From positions 1,178,001-1,242,000 of the forward strand of contig OZ255847.1 of NCBI GenBank assembly GCA_965277855.1: 64,000 nucleotides of DNA. Reading direction: 5' to 3'. The notes under the pieces are model-generated. The model was given only the letters and a program-made list of their open reading frames with translations, was not told where the DNA came from and did not search any database. Shown in pieces: positions 8,693 to 17,467 of the stretch (positions are counted from its first letter, which is position 1; every line of letters begins with the position of its first letter). Both the position numbers and the translations under genes were made by a program. Origin of the DNA: Bog-105 sp965277855. GTDB taxonomy: Bacteria > Acidobacteriota > Terriglobia > Bryobacterales > Bryobacteraceae.

Positions 8693-9331
8693 GTGGCCAC
8701 TGACTTAATAGAAATCAACTCCCATGATCCGATTGCAACCGCCGTCGAGCGTGCCGCGCGCGCCATTGAACGCGGTGGGCTGGTGGGCGTCCCGACCGAC
8801 GCGCTGTATGTCGTCGTGGCAGATCCCTTTAACCTGCACGCCGTCGGCAAGGTCTTCGCTACTAAGGGACGTGAGACCGTCCGCTCCCTTCCGCTCGCCG
8901 TGTCGGACGTCATGATGGCGGAGGATCTGGCCAAAGAACTGAATACCCGCTTTTACATACTGGCCCACCACTTCTGGCCGGGGCCGTTGACCATGATTGT
9001 TCCGGCTGCCGCCAAGGTCCCATTAAAAGTCACCGGCAACACCGGCCGCCTCGCCATGCGCCAGGCGAAAGCCCCGGTGCTCGAAGCCATCATCGACAAA
9101 GTGGGCCATGCGCTCATTGCCACCAGCGCCAATCTCTCGGGCGAGCCGACTCACAGTAGCGGGATCGACTTGTTTGCCGCCATGGACGGCCGTCTGGACC
9201 TTGTGCTCGATGGGGGCATATGCTCCGGCCCCGGATCTACCACTGTGGATATCACGGAACCGTACTGGCGCGTCATCAAAGAAGGCGCCATCACCGAAAA
9301 GCAGATCGCCGAACGTCTCCAGACGCAATAA
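8693..9331 (+). CDS. tsaC: L-threonylcarbamoyladenylate synthase (TsaC/Sua5/YrdC family)
   Basis: Makes threonylcarbamoyl-AMP for the t6A37 modification of ANN-decoding tRNAs. The 212 aa protein is one YrdC domain with VGVPTDALY, the KGR/LPLAV nucleotide-binding block, FWPGPLT, and the conserved TSANLSGEP and STTVD motifs near the end. There is no C-terminal Sua5 extension, so it is TsaC-like. The start is GTG 8693; no strong ribosome site is visible. It lies 56 nt after the MTHFR fusion gene. Confidence 0.93.
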   Translation: MATDLIEINSHDPIATAVERAARAIERGGLVGVPTDALYVVVADPFNLHAVGKVFATKGRETVRSLPLAVSDVMMAEDLAKELNTRFYILAHHFWPGPLTMIVPAAAKVPLKVTGNTGRLAMRQAKAPVLEAIIDKVGHALIATSANLSGEPTHSSGIDLFAAMDGRLDLVLDGGICSGPGSTTVDITEPYWRVIKEGAITEKQIAERLQTQ

Positions 9332-9424
9332 CCGGCCATTTTCTTTGCTATCTTTGAGGGGAAGCGTTCCCTGCGAGAGCGTCTGTCCTGGCTTCCTAAA
9401 AATTGATCCGATAGTCAATGTCAT

Positions 9425-9580
9425 GGAGTCCTACTCGGATTAAGTGCCCGTGTGCAAGCTCCGGCATTCTGTGCCATGGAGAAGCCTGAAGGTGCTCGGC
9501 GGATTCCCCCCTTTGTTCTTCTAGGGGTCAATGACGGAGGTTGAGGCAGAAACTCTCGCAGGGGGCACTTCCCCTCCACT
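9425..9580 (+). ncRNA. ssrS: 6S RNA (compact form), RNA polymerase regulator
   Basis: The non-coding gap between tsaC and the YmdB-type gene folds as a long bulged hairpin. The closing stem is AAGTGCCC 9442-9449 with GGGCACTT 9563-9570, extended by TGC/GCA. A large internal bubble follows, then a terminal arm with GCCTGAA against TTGAGGC and an apical CCCC/GGGG stem. Sequence matches to E. coli 6S RNA from memory include GCAAGC on the 5' strand and GAGAAGCCT at the start of the terminal arm. Known 6S RNA binds housekeeping RNA polymerase by mimicking an open promoter. The visible stem spans about 130 nt, shorter than the usual 180, so the ends given are approximate. Confidence 0.72.
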
Positions 9581-9592
9581 TCTTCTGTTTTC

Positions 9593-10372
9593 ATGAACAT
9601 CCTTTTTATCGGCGACATCTTCGCCTCGGGCGGGCGTGCGATTGTCGCTGAGTGGCTGCCACGGTTGATGAGCGAATATAAGGTCGACCTGGCGATTGCC
9701 AACGCTGAAAACAGTGCGGGCGGTTTCGGCATCACACCCTCGATTACAGAAGATTTGCTATCGCTGGGACTCGATGTCCTCACTGGCGGCAACCATAGTT
9801 TCGACAAACGCGAGATTTACGATTACATCGGCCATCAGCCACGTCTCTTGCGTCCGGCTAATTATCCGCCCGGACCTCCGGGAGAAGGCGTTTACCTGGG
9901 CAAAGCGCGTAACGGTTCCCCCTATGCCGTGATCAATCTGCAAGGCCGTGCTCAGATGAACAATATCGACTGCCCGTTTCGCAAGGTAGACGAGATTTTG
10001 CTTGCCATGGATGAATCGATCAAAGTCCGCTTCGTCGATTTCCACGCAGAGTTGACGAGCGAGAAGGTTGCCATGGGCTGGCATCTGAACGGGCGCGTGA
10101 CGGCCATGGTAGGAACGCATACCCACGTGCCAACCGCCGATACGCGTATTTTGTCGGGCGGAACCGCCTATCAAACGGACGCGGGTATGACCGGACCCTA
10201 CGACTCAGTAATCGGCATCGACAAAGACATGATTCTACGGCGTTTCCTCACCGGTATGATGGGACGCATGGAAGCGGCGCGCGGCGGCCTCGAACTGCAT
10301 GGCGTCGTCATTGAAGCCGATGATGCCACGGGTAAAGCCACAGCCATCGAGCGCATTACAAAGCATGGCTAA
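9593..10372 (+). CDS. YmdB-family metallophosphoesterase (TIGR00282 type)
   Basis: A calcineurin-like phosphoesterase; the characterised Bacillus member hydrolyses 2',3'-cyclic nucleotides. Visible metal-ligand blocks are FIGDIFASGGR at the N-terminus, IANAENSAGGFGIT, TGGNHSFD, the VGTHTHVPTAD site and the TDAGMTGPYDS block. The usual tryptophan of GNHxWD is phenylalanine here. Length 259 aa is normal. Its stop overlaps the start of the GH39 gene by 8 nt, so the two are probably translationally coupled, an unusual pairing. The rny gene that accompanies ymdB in Firmicutes is not here. Confidence 0.9.
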   Translation: MNILFIGDIFASGGRAIVAEWLPRLMSEYKVDLAIANAENSAGGFGITPSITEDLLSLGLDVLTGGNHSFDKREIYDYIGHQPRLLRPANYPPGPPGEGVYLGKARNGSPYAVINLQGRAQMNNIDCPFRKVDEILLAMDESIKVRFVDFHAELTSEKVAMGWHLNGRVTAMVGTHTHVPTADTRILSGGTAYQTDAGMTGPYDSVIGIDKDMILRRFLTGMMGRMEAARGGLELHGVVIEADDATGKATAIERITKHG

Positions 10373-12053
10373 GTGCTGCAGTACCGCGCTGCTACTCGCC
10401 TTCTGTCTCTGCTCGACCAACGCTCTGGTTGAGCCGCCTGTCTCCATTCGTGTCAACGCTTCGGTGAAAGCCGGCGCCTTCAACCCCGTCTGGAACTATT
10501 TCGGCTACGACGAACCGAACTACACCTACGCGAAGAACGGCCGCAAACTGATCGATGAGCTGGCGCATCTCGGTCGTTCTCCAGTCCACATTCGTACCCA
10601 TTTCCTGTTGACCACAGGCGACGGCTCCGCGCAATTTAAGTTCGGCTCCACCAATGCCTATACCGAAGATGCGTCCGGGAAACCAGTCTACGACTGGAGC
10701 ACTGTCGACAAAATCATCGATACGTTTGTGGAAGCGGGCGCTACGCCGTTAATCGAAATCGGGTTCATGCCGAAGGCGCTCTCGTCCCATCCTGAACCCT
10801 ATCAGTTGCCCTGGAAGCCAGGGGATAAATTCGACCAATATTATCTCGGCTGGTCCTATCCGCCGAATGACTACAGTAAGTGGCATGAACTGGTCTACCA
10901 GTGGGTCAAACATACCGCGACAAAATACGGTGCGGCTAAAGTGGCATCTTGGGATTGGGAAGTTTGGAACGAGCCGAATATCGGCTATTGGCATGGCACG
11001 GCAGAAGAGTATGACAAGCTGTACGATTTCACCGCGGACGCTTTCAAACATGCACTGCCGCAGGGCAAGATCGGCGGCCCTGCTTCCACCGGTCCTGCAA
11101 ACGAAAAGGCTGCTCAGTTTCTACGACAGTTTCTGGAACACTGTTCGTCAGGCAAAAACTTCGCCACCGGCAAAACAGGCGCTCCGCTCGACTTCATCAC
11201 TTTCCATGCCAAAGGGCATCCCAAAGTTGTTGACGACCAGGTCGAAATGGGTCTGTCGCAGGAGTTGAAGGACGTTTCGAACGGCTTTGCTATAGTGCAT
11301 GCCGCAACCAAATTTCGCAATCTTCCAGTGATTCTCACGGAAGCCGATCCGGAGGGATGCGCCGCTTGCTCGGCCAGCGTCTACCCGCCTAACGCTTACC
11401 GCAACGGCACGCTTTATCCGGCTTATACGGCCGCTGCGCTGAAAAGTATTTCGCAGTTAGCGCAACGCGACCACGTGAACCTCGAAGGCATGTTGACGTG
11501 GGCTTTTGAATTCGAAAACCAGCCCTGGTTCGCCGGCTTTCGCACCCTTGCTACTAATGGAATCGACAAACCGGTGCTGAATCTTTTCCGTATGACCGGG
11601 CTGATGGAGCAGCAACTAGTCCAAACAAGAAGCAGCGGAGCAGTGGATCTCACGATGCTGCTCGCACAGGGCGCTTCGGAACATCCTGCGGTCGATGCGG
11701 TCGCCACTGCGTCGGATCACGGATTATCTGTCTTGGTCTGGAATTATCAGGACAAGAATGTGGCCGGACGGCCCGCCGAAATCCGCCTGGACATTACGAA
11801 GCTTGCTCCGCTGAATAAGCGCGTTCTGCTGCGGCATTACCGTATCGATGAGAACCATAGCAATGCCTATACAAAGTGGAAATCGATAGGCTCGCCACAA
11901 AAGCCGGACGGCGACGAATACGCCGAACTCGAACAGTCGGGCCAACTCGAATTGCTCGATTCGCCGCGCTGGATTAACACTCAGGACGGCAGCGTGAAGG
12001 TCGACTTTGCATTGCCCCTCGAGAGCCTTTCACTTATCCAATTGAGTTGGTAA
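10365..12053 (+). CDS. Secreted glycoside hydrolase, GH39-like (beta-xylosidase type)
   Basis: Probable extracytoplasmic retaining glycosidase with a (beta/alpha)8 barrel. The acid/base is likely E203 in WNEPN and the nucleophile E326 in ILTEADPEG, with a beta-sandwich C-terminal part. I chose ATG 10365, 66 nt inside the longest frame, because it gives a clean signal sequence (hydrophobic CCSTALLLAFCLC) and an overlap with the ymdB stop; the cysteine could also form a lipobox. The tail overlaps the convergent symporter gene by 20 nt. GH39 members include beta-xylosidase and alpha-L-iduronidase; the substrate is not deducible. Confidence 0.85.
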   Translation: MAKCCSTALLLAFCLCSTNALVEPPVSIRVNASVKAGAFNPVWNYFGYDEPNYTYAKNGRKLIDELAHLGRSPVHIRTHFLLTTGDGSAQFKFGSTNAYTEDASGKPVYDWSTVDKIIDTFVEAGATPLIEIGFMPKALSSHPEPYQLPWKPGDKFDQYYLGWSYPPNDYSKWHELVYQWVKHTATKYGAAKVASWDWEVWNEPNIGYWHGTAEEYDKLYDFTADAFKHALPQGKIGGPASTGPANEKAAQFLRQFLEHCSSGKNFATGKTGAPLDFITFHAKGHPKVVDDQVEMGLSQELKDVSNGFAIVHAATKFRNLPVILTEADPEGCAACSASVYPPNAYRNGTLYPAYTAAALKSISQLAQRDHVNLEGMLTWAFEFENQPWFAGFRTLATNGIDKPVLNLFRMTGLMEQQLVQTRSSGAVDLTMLLAQGASEHPAVDAVATASDHGLSVLVWNYQDKNVAGRPAEIRLDITKLAPLNKRVLLRHYRIDENHSNAYTKWKSIGSPQKPDGDEYAELEQSGQLELLDSPRWINTQDGSVKVDFALPLESLSLIQLSW

Positions 12054-13275
12054 GCTCCGGCTCGCTTATAGCTTTATCGAAACCAACGCCTTCCCAGCGC
12101 GACACCACCGCTGTCGCCACGCAGTTGCCTAACAAGTTCACCGAAGTCCTGCACATATCCATCAGGGCGTCCACGCCGAGAATCAACGTTATGCCTTCGA
12201 GCGGCAGCTGAAACGTGCCGAGCGTTCCCGCCAGAATCACCAGGCCGGCACGCGGTACCGCCGCTACGCCCTTGCTCGTTAGCATGAGCGTGAGCATCAT
12301 GGTGATCTGTGTTCCAAGAGGCATATGTACACCTGCCGCTTGCGCGACGAAGACGGATGCCAGCGATAGATACAGTGTCGACCCGTCCAGATTGAAACTG
12401 TAACCGGTAGGCAGCACAAAACCCACAATGTGTTTCGGGATGCCGAACAGCGTCATGTTTTCCAGGGCCAGCGGCAACGCTGCTTCACTCGAGGCGGTTG
12501 AAAAGGCGATCAGGAATGGCTGCCGAACCGCGCGTATAAACGGCGCAAGTGGAACCCGGGCGAGCGTTAGCGCCGATCCCAACACCAGCACCACAAACAA
12601 TACCTGCGCGAAGTATAAAGTGCCTACCAGCTTCCCCAAGCCAAACAAAACGCCCAATCCTTTGGACCCCACTGTGACCGCGATCGCCGCACCTACGCCG
12701 AGCGGCGCCAGGTACATCACGTACTTCGTATAGCGAAACATGACTTCGGCCACTGCGGACGCAAATGTCACCACCGGTTCCGCTTTCGCGCCGATCGCCG
12801 AACAGGCCGCGCCGAACAAGAAGAAGAACACCACCATCTGCAGCACGTCGTTTTGTGTGAGCGACTCAAACACGTTGGACGGAACCGCGTGTTCGAGAAT
12901 CTGGCTCAGCGGTACGGGTTTGGCCAGAGCCGGCACTATGCCATGTTCGGCCGCCAGCGAAATCCCGGCCCCGGGCTGAAAGACATTCACCACAAGCAAG
13001 CCGATCGTCAAAGCCAGCGTAGTGGCGATTTCGAAATAGACAAACGCCTTCACTGCGATACGACCCATCGTCTTCAACTCGCCTGCCGACGCAATGCCCG
13101 AGATCAAAGTGCCGAAAAGCAGCGGCCCGACAATCGATTTAATGAGCCGCAAAAAGATGTTGCTGAGCGGCGTCAGACTTCGGGCAAAAGCCGGAAAGAA
13201 CGCGCCCACGAGCACGCCTGCCACCAGCGCAATGAAGATCCAGGATGTGAGTGAGACCCGCTTCAGCAGGCGCAT
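12034..13275 (-). CDS. Dicarboxylate/amino acid:cation symporter (DAACS family)
   Basis: Inner-membrane Na+- or H+-coupled importer of C4-dicarboxylates or glutamate/aspartate (GltP/DctA family). The 413 aa sequence has about eight hydrophobic segments plus re-entrant loops. The conserved SFNLDGSTLYLS and TSKGVAAVPRAG blocks of the substrate/cation site are clear, and the C-terminal helix has the usual DMCRTSVNLLGN. It starts 7 nt after the nadK stop, so it is the last gene of the xseB-ispA-tlyA-nadK run. Exact substrate unknown. Confidence 0.92.
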   Translation of the reverse strand: MRLLKRVSLTSWIFIALVAGVLVGAFFPAFARSLTPLSNIFLRLIKSIVGPLLFGTLISGIASAGELKTMGRIAVKAFVYFEIATTLALTIGLLVVNVFQPGAGISLAAEHGIVPALAKPVPLSQILEHAVPSNVFESLTQNDVLQMVVFFFLFGAACSAIGAKAEPVVTFASAVAEVMFRYTKYVMYLAPLGVGAAIAVTVGSKGLGVLFGLGKLVGTLYFAQVLFVVLVLGSALTLARVPLAPFIRAVRQPFLIAFSTASSEAALPLALENMTLFGIPKHIVGFVLPTGYSFNLDGSTLYLSLASVFVAQAAGVHMPLGTQITMMLTLMLTSKGVAAVPRAGLVILAGTLGTFQLPLEGITLILGVDALMDMCRTSVNLLGNCVATAVVSRWEGVGFDKAISEPELTNSIG

Positions 13276-13282
13276 CGGATGA

Positions 13283-14143
13283 TCAACGTTCTCCCCATTT
13301 CAGCTTTTCGCGCAGCACGTCGAAGAACAGCATCTTCGGCGGACGGATCAGCTGGATCGTCTTCGGAGACGAACGGCAGACAACCAGGTCACCCTTGGAA
13401 AGAGGTTCGCCTACTTGCCCATCGATCGTCAAGTAGGTTCCGTATTCACCATGCACCAGAATCTGAATCACGCTCGTGTCGGGCACAATCACCGGACGAT
13501 TTGTGAGCATGTGCGGACAGATCGGCGTAATGCAGAAAGCGCTCACGGAGGGAAAGATTACCGGGCCGCCCGCCGACAAAGAATAGGCCGTCGAACCGGT
13601 TGGCGTAGCAATGATCAAGCCGTCCGCCTTATAAGCCGCGACGAAATGATTGTCCACATGGGTATCCAGATCGATCATTCGGGCAAGATCGGTTTTTGTG
13701 ATCACCACGTCGTTTAGCGCCGAGTAAGACCCTACGGTCTTACCATCCCGCCGCACTTCGCAATCCACCATGCGGCGGCAGCCGATGCGATGCTCGCCCA
13801 GCAGCGCGCGCTCCAGCTCGGCATACAGATCTTCCACTCGAATGGCGGTCAAAAATCCCAGGTGACCCAGGTTCACCGCGAAGAGCGGAATGTTCCTCCC
13901 CGCGACCACGCGCGCCGCCGACAGCAGCGTTCCATCGCCGCCCAGAACGATTACCAAATCCGTATCGTCGGGCGTCTCCTCGCGCGAAAAGTATTCGTCG
14001 ATCCCGGCATATTCCGCCGTATGGTGGTCGCACCGGTAAGCGATCTGGCGTTCGTCCAGCCACCGAATCAAGCCGCACACAATATCCGCCGCGTGCGCCA
14101 TCTTGGGCTTTGAAATGATGCCGACCTTGTTGATCTGTGGCAT
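13283..14143 (-). CDS. nadK: NAD kinase
   Basis: Phosphorylates NAD+ to NADP+ in the cytosol. It shows the GGDGTLLSAAR ATP/NAD motif, NLGHLGFL, the NDVVI block, the glycine-rich TPTGSTAYSLSAGGP loop and the C-terminal IDGQ. I start it at ATG 14143 (MPQINKVG), since the longer frame to 14266 only adds sequence read across the end of tlyA. About 286 aa, normal for the family. It sits between tlyA and the symporter, a common order for tlyA-nadK. Confidence 0.94.
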   Translation of the reverse strand: MPQINKVGIISKPKMAHAADIVCGLIRWLDERQIAYRCDHHTAEYAGIDEYFSREETPDDTDLVIVLGGDGTLLSAARVVAGRNIPLFAVNLGHLGFLTAIRVEDLYAELERALLGEHRIGCRRMVDCEVRRDGKTVGSYSALNDVVITKTDLARMIDLDTHVDNHFVAAYKADGLIIATPTGSTAYSLSAGGPVIFPSVSAFCITPICPHMLTNRPVIVPDTSVIQILVHGEYGTYLTIDGQVGEPLSKGDLVVCRSSPKTIQLIRPPKMLFFDVLREKLKWGER

Positions 14144-14159
14144 TTGTCTGGTTTGAGCG

Positions 14160-14909
14160 CTAATGAATAGAGTAAACTGCGCGGGCGTGAAGAAGAAACT
14201 CGCGGTTGCCTTCAGCGCCCCGGATCGGGCTTTCCACCAATGCCGTCGCAAAGCCACGCGCCGCAAGAGCTTCGGTCACTTTGTCACAAGCGCCTTGTTG
14301 CAGGATCGGATCGCGCACAATGCCCCCCTTCCCCACTGCGTCGCGTCCTACTTCGAACTGCGGTTTTACCAGAATGATCCAGTCGCCACCAGACGCCAGT
14401 ATGGGCACGAGTGCAGGAATCAGCAGCGTGACAGAAATGAAACTCACATCGCAGGTAATCACCTCTGCCTGTTCCCCGATGGCGTCCATCGTCAAATAAC
14501 GTGCATTGCAGTGCTCGTGCAGGATCACGCGCGCGTCAGTACGAAGCTTCCAATCGATCTGCCCCGCGCCCGTATCGACAGCATGTACTCGGCGTGCGCC
14601 GTGCTGCAAGAGGCAGTCCACGAAACCGCCAGTGGACGTACCGATGTCCAGAGCCACGCGATTCCGCACGTCAATCGCAAAGTGCGCGAGCGCCGCCGCG
14701 AGTTTCACACCTCCGCGGCTGACGTACGGCAGCGGTTGCTCAACATCCAGTTGATTCGCGACACTGACCAGCCTGCCGGGTTTATCGGAACGCTGTCCAT
14801 CGACGGTAACCTTTCCAGCCAGAATCAGCGCCTGAGCCTTTTGGCGGCTGTCCACCAGCTGCCGCTCCACCAGTGCTAGATCCAGGCGGAGTTTTGCGGG
14901 CGTCTCCAC
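14160..14909 (-). CDS. tlyA: TlyA-family rRNA 2'-O-methyltransferase (S4 plus FtsJ domains)
   Basis: In mycobacteria this family methylates 2'-O of cytidines in 16S and 23S rRNA. Residues about 5-65 are an S4 RNA-binding domain (RLDLALVERQLVDSR). Residues about 75-245 are a Rossmann methyltransferase with the SAM motif ALDIGTSTGGF, and CDVSFIS and LVKPQFE further on. The start is GTG 14907-14909, immediately after the ispA stop. Older annotations call these hemolysins; nothing here supports that role. Confidence 0.9.
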   Translation of the reverse strand: METPAKLRLDLALVERQLVDSRQKAQALILAGKVTVDGQRSDKPGRLVSVANQLDVEQPLPYVSRGGVKLAAALAHFAIDVRNRVALDIGTSTGGFVDCLLQHGARRVHAVDTGAGQIDWKLRTDARVILHEHCNARYLTMDAIGEQAEVITCDVSFISVTLLIPALVPILASGGDWIILVKPQFEVGRDAVGKGGIVRDPILQQGACDKVTEALAARGFATALVESPIRGAEGNREFLLHARAVYSIH

Positions 14910-15812
14910 TCAGACTTTGCGCTGCACGATAAAGTCTGCGATCTGTCGCAAACGGTCAGCACGGCCGTCAAAACGGTTCAATGCAGTATGCGCGGCTAAG
15001 CGCTCCTGCTCGGCCATCTGGCGTGACTGCTCCAATCCATAAACAGCTGGAAATGTGATCTTTTGCTGCTGCTCGTCCTTGCCCGCGGTTTTCCCTAGCG
15101 ACTCCGATGACTCTTCCACATCCAGCACGTCATCGATAATCTGGAAGGCCAGTCCAATGTGTTCTCCGTAGGCCGAGAGCGCGGCCAGTTCCTGCTTGCG
15201 TGCTCCCGCGTAGATGGCTCCCATGCGAACGCTGGCCCTGAGGAGCGCGCCCGTTTTTGCCCGGTGAATCGAATCGAGCAGTGCGGCCGTCGGCTCTTTT
15301 CTTTCGCCTTCGATATCGTTCACCTGGCCGCCGATCATGCCGCCCACGGTGCCCGCCGCGCGCGAAAGTTCTTCCACCAGCCGGATCTTACGATCCGCGG
15401 CAATCGCCGGCAACCGGCTCAGCACCTCAAACGACAACGTCAACAGCGCGTCCCCGGCCAGAATCGCCATCGCATCGCCGAAGACCTTATGACATGTGGG
15501 CCTGCCCCGCCGCAGATCATCATTATCGAGGGCCGGCAGGTCATCATGAATCAGCGAGTAGGTATGTACCAGTTCGAGAGTCGAGGCCGCATCTTCGACG
15601 CCGTTTAACTCTTCCCCTACCGCGTACGCAGCGGCGATCGCCAAAATCGGACGAATCCGTTTTCCGCCCGCAAACAAGCTGTACCGCATGGCCCGATGGA
15701 TCGACGAAGGATCCACCGTTTCATCCGGCACCCATTCGCTAAGAACCCGGTCGACGACCTGCACCTGGTCCGCCAGAAAGTCGCGCAAAGAAGTTTGTCC
15801 GGCTTCCGTCAT
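14910..15812 (-). CDS. ispA: Polyprenyl (farnesyl) diphosphate synthase
   Basis: Condenses isopentenyl diphosphate onto allylic diphosphates, giving farnesyl or geranylgeranyl diphosphate. Both aspartate-rich motifs are present: DDLPALDNDDLRRG (first, with the four-residue gap typical of bacterial FPPS) and FQIIDDVLD (second). GGKRIRP and the KTGALL block also match. 300 aa is standard. It overlaps xseB by 4 nt and abuts tlyA, the classic xseB-ispA arrangement; dxs is not present next to it. Confidence 0.93.
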   Translation of the reverse strand: MTEAGQTSLRDFLADQVQVVDRVLSEWVPDETVDPSSIHRAMRYSLFAGGKRIRPILAIAAAYAVGEELNGVEDAASTLELVHTYSLIHDDLPALDNDDLRRGRPTCHKVFGDAMAILAGDALLTLSFEVLSRLPAIAADRKIRLVEELSRAAGTVGGMIGGQVNDIEGERKEPTAALLDSIHRAKTGALLRASVRMGAIYAGARKQELAALSAYGEHIGLAFQIIDDVLDVEESSESLGKTAGKDEQQQKITFPAVYGLEQSRQMAEQERLAAHTALNRFDGRADRLRQIADFIVQRKV

Positions 15813-16060
15813 TTGGCAGCAGGCTTATCCGGATCGAAGGGAACAGCCACCATCTCCGTACCGCGCTTAAGCAGAATTTCTACCCGAGTTTCAGCCGTTT
15901 CCAGCTGGCGCTTACAATCCGCACTCAAACGCATCCCGCTTTCGAATAGCTGAAGACTTTGTTCGAGAGGCAGATCTCCCTTTTCCAGTTCCTTGACGAT
16001 CCGCTCGAGCTCTTGCAGACCCGCTTCAAAGTTCAGTGAGGAGGTAGTTTCCTCGGGCAT
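15809..16060 (-). CDS. xseB: Exodeoxyribonuclease VII small subunit
   Basis: Small helical subunit that binds the large XseA subunit to form ExoVII, which degrades single-stranded DNA to oligonucleotides. The 83 aa from ATG 16060 contain FEAGLQELERIVKELE and LPLEQSLQLFESGM, the typical two-helix hairpin. The longer frame to 16231 adds low-complexity sequence overlapping the neighbouring gene, so I rejected it. It overlaps ispA by an ATGA. xseA is not adjacent. Confidence 0.92.
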   Translation of the reverse strand: MPEETTSSLNFEAGLQELERIVKELEKGDLPLEQSLQLFESGMRLSADCKRQLETAETRVEILLKRGTEMVAVPFDPDKPAAK

Positions 16061-16136
16061 CGCCCTATTGTAACGAGGTCGAAAAAGAGGTCCGGCGGCC
16101 GCGGCGGCAGCAGGCTGACGCCTACCCCACCGAGGT

Positions 16137-16916
16137 TCAGGCGGCGGCTTTTGTGAGTTCGCGCATGGTTTGGGCGGTGCGAGCGCCTTCGATATAGGAC
16201 TCGATGTCGTCGATTGAAAATTCAAAGCCATGGTCGGCCGGGTCGAAGGGTTGGTTGCGACTGCGGGCGACTTGATACATGGTAGCGGCAGTGGCGAGGT
16301 CCTGTGCTTCCTGCTTGTTGCGTTCCTGCTGGGCTTCGCGGAGGTCGGCGAGATCTTTGTCGCGCTGACGGCGTAAGCGGGTTTCCTGGAGTTGCAGGTT
16401 GCGGAACTGTTTTTCGTAAAAGAGGTACGTTTCGAGTTCGATCAGGCCCGGTTGAGCGTCGGCTGGTTCGGCGGCGAATTTCTCGGCGAATTGGGTGCGG
16501 CCGCGGGCGTAGAGGGCGAATTCGAGAGTGGGGATGCGGCGGAGACGCCAATTTGTGTCGGCGATCGACTGAACAAGCTCGGATTCGCCGACGCCGACGG
16601 GCTGGAACTCGCGGACGAAGCGGTCGACGTACTGTTCGTAAGCGGCGGCATCGTCGGAGGGCAGCAGGACGGTGCGGCCGGTGAGAGCAGTTTTCAGAGC
16701 GTTGATGGAGGATTGGGCTTTGCCTTCGGCGGTGCGGGGGCCAGTGGAGAGAGTGGCGTTGGCGCGATTGGCGGCTAGACGGGCGGGGGAGATTTCGGTG
16801 GGCTCGGGTTCAGCGGGGGCTGTTTCGACGACAGCGAGTTCGTTGGACTGTTTGCGGGCGAGCTTTTTGGCTTTGCGTTCCTGGGCGCGGCGAATGGAGC
16901 GGGCAGTCATGATCAA
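16137..16916 (-). CDS. Conserved protein of unknown function with GPRTxxGKxxS motif
   Basis: A 259 aa soluble protein, rich in charged residues. The N-terminal 40 residues are strongly basic (RSIRRAQERKAKKLARK). A block then follows with ARLAANRANATLSTGPRT and the end GKAQSSINALKTAL, which I recognise as a motif recurring in many uncharacterised proteins of Acidobacteria and Planctomycetes. The middle (about 140-215) is helical and probably coiled coil (KDLADLREAQQERNKQEAQ). No catalytic motif is seen. It stands alone between xseB and an integrase relic. A nucleic-acid-binding role is a guess from the basic N-terminus. Confidence 0.75.
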   Translation of the reverse strand: MIMTARSIRRAQERKAKKLARKQSNELAVVETAPAEPEPTEISPARLAANRANATLSTGPRTAEGKAQSSINALKTALTGRTVLLPSDDAAAYEQYVDRFVREFQPVGVGESELVQSIADTNWRLRRIPTLEFALYARGRTQFAEKFAAEPADAQPGLIELETYLFYEKQFRNLQLQETRLRRQRDKDLADLREAQQERNKQEAQDLATAATMYQVARSRNQPFDPADHGFEFSIDDIESYIEGARTAQTMRELTKAAA

Positions 16917-17045
16917 GGAGGGTAGCAGGCGTTTTGAAGACTCAACAAGAATGTTTTTTGTTTGGAGGCGTAAGGCTCTTGGAATCAGCGCGGAAAATAT
17001 TTGCGAGGTTTGTCACCGGCAGAGATGGCAGGTTAAAAGTCTCCG

Positions 17046-17446
17046 CTAGTTAAGTTGATCCAACCGAGCAAGCCAGCTCGCCGCTCCGTTTATATAAGCT
17101 TGGTCGAAAATCCCAGCGCGCAGGTTTGGAGGAATAGCGCGGACCGCGTGCGCCGGATTGGACTTCAGGGTTTGGCCGTTTACCAGCCAGTCGAACAGCA
17201 TGCGCAGGGCAGTCAAATGTTGTTCGGCGGTGGGCTTCGAGGCGCTTGTCTCCCACTGTTCGACATACGCCGCCACGTGAATCGGTTCCACCTCGCGCAG
17301 GCCGCCGATTCCAGTCCCCAGGCGGTGAACGAACGGGCCGCTGTCAGCTAGGGTGCGCGGGTATTTCTATTGCGGATAGGGACGGTGAAGAATTCGGCGA
17401 AGCGCTTCCCCGCGCGCTCGTCCGTGAGAAAGAGAGCAAGCCTCCC
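17046..17446 (-). pseudogene. Remnant of a tyrosine recombinase/phage integrase (N-terminal part)
   Basis: Conceptual translation gives FLTDERAGKRFAEFF and IRNRNTRAP, then a TAG stop. A frame change leads to LREVEPIHVAAYVEQW, EQHLTALRMLFDWLV and SNPAHAVR. These are the core-binding (SAM-like) domain blocks of XerC/D-type integrases. The catalytic domain with R..HxxR..Y is absent; the frame ends at 17046 in unrelated sequence. At least one stop and one frameshift are needed to join the pieces. It sits directly downstream of the interrupted vapC and marks former mobile DNA. Confidence 0.7.
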
Positions 17447-17467
17447 GGACCAGGAGCAGCGCGAGGC

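Noticed and set aside
9425..9580. SRP (4.5S) RNA as an alternative for the structured gap
   Set aside because: The conserved GGAAGCAGCC-type loop of SRP RNA is not present, while the stem-bubble-stem layout and short sequence matches fit 6S RNA.
14144..14266. 41-residue extension of NAD kinase
   Set aside because: It overlaps the end of tlyA and has no similarity to NadK; MPQINKVGI is the usual beginning.
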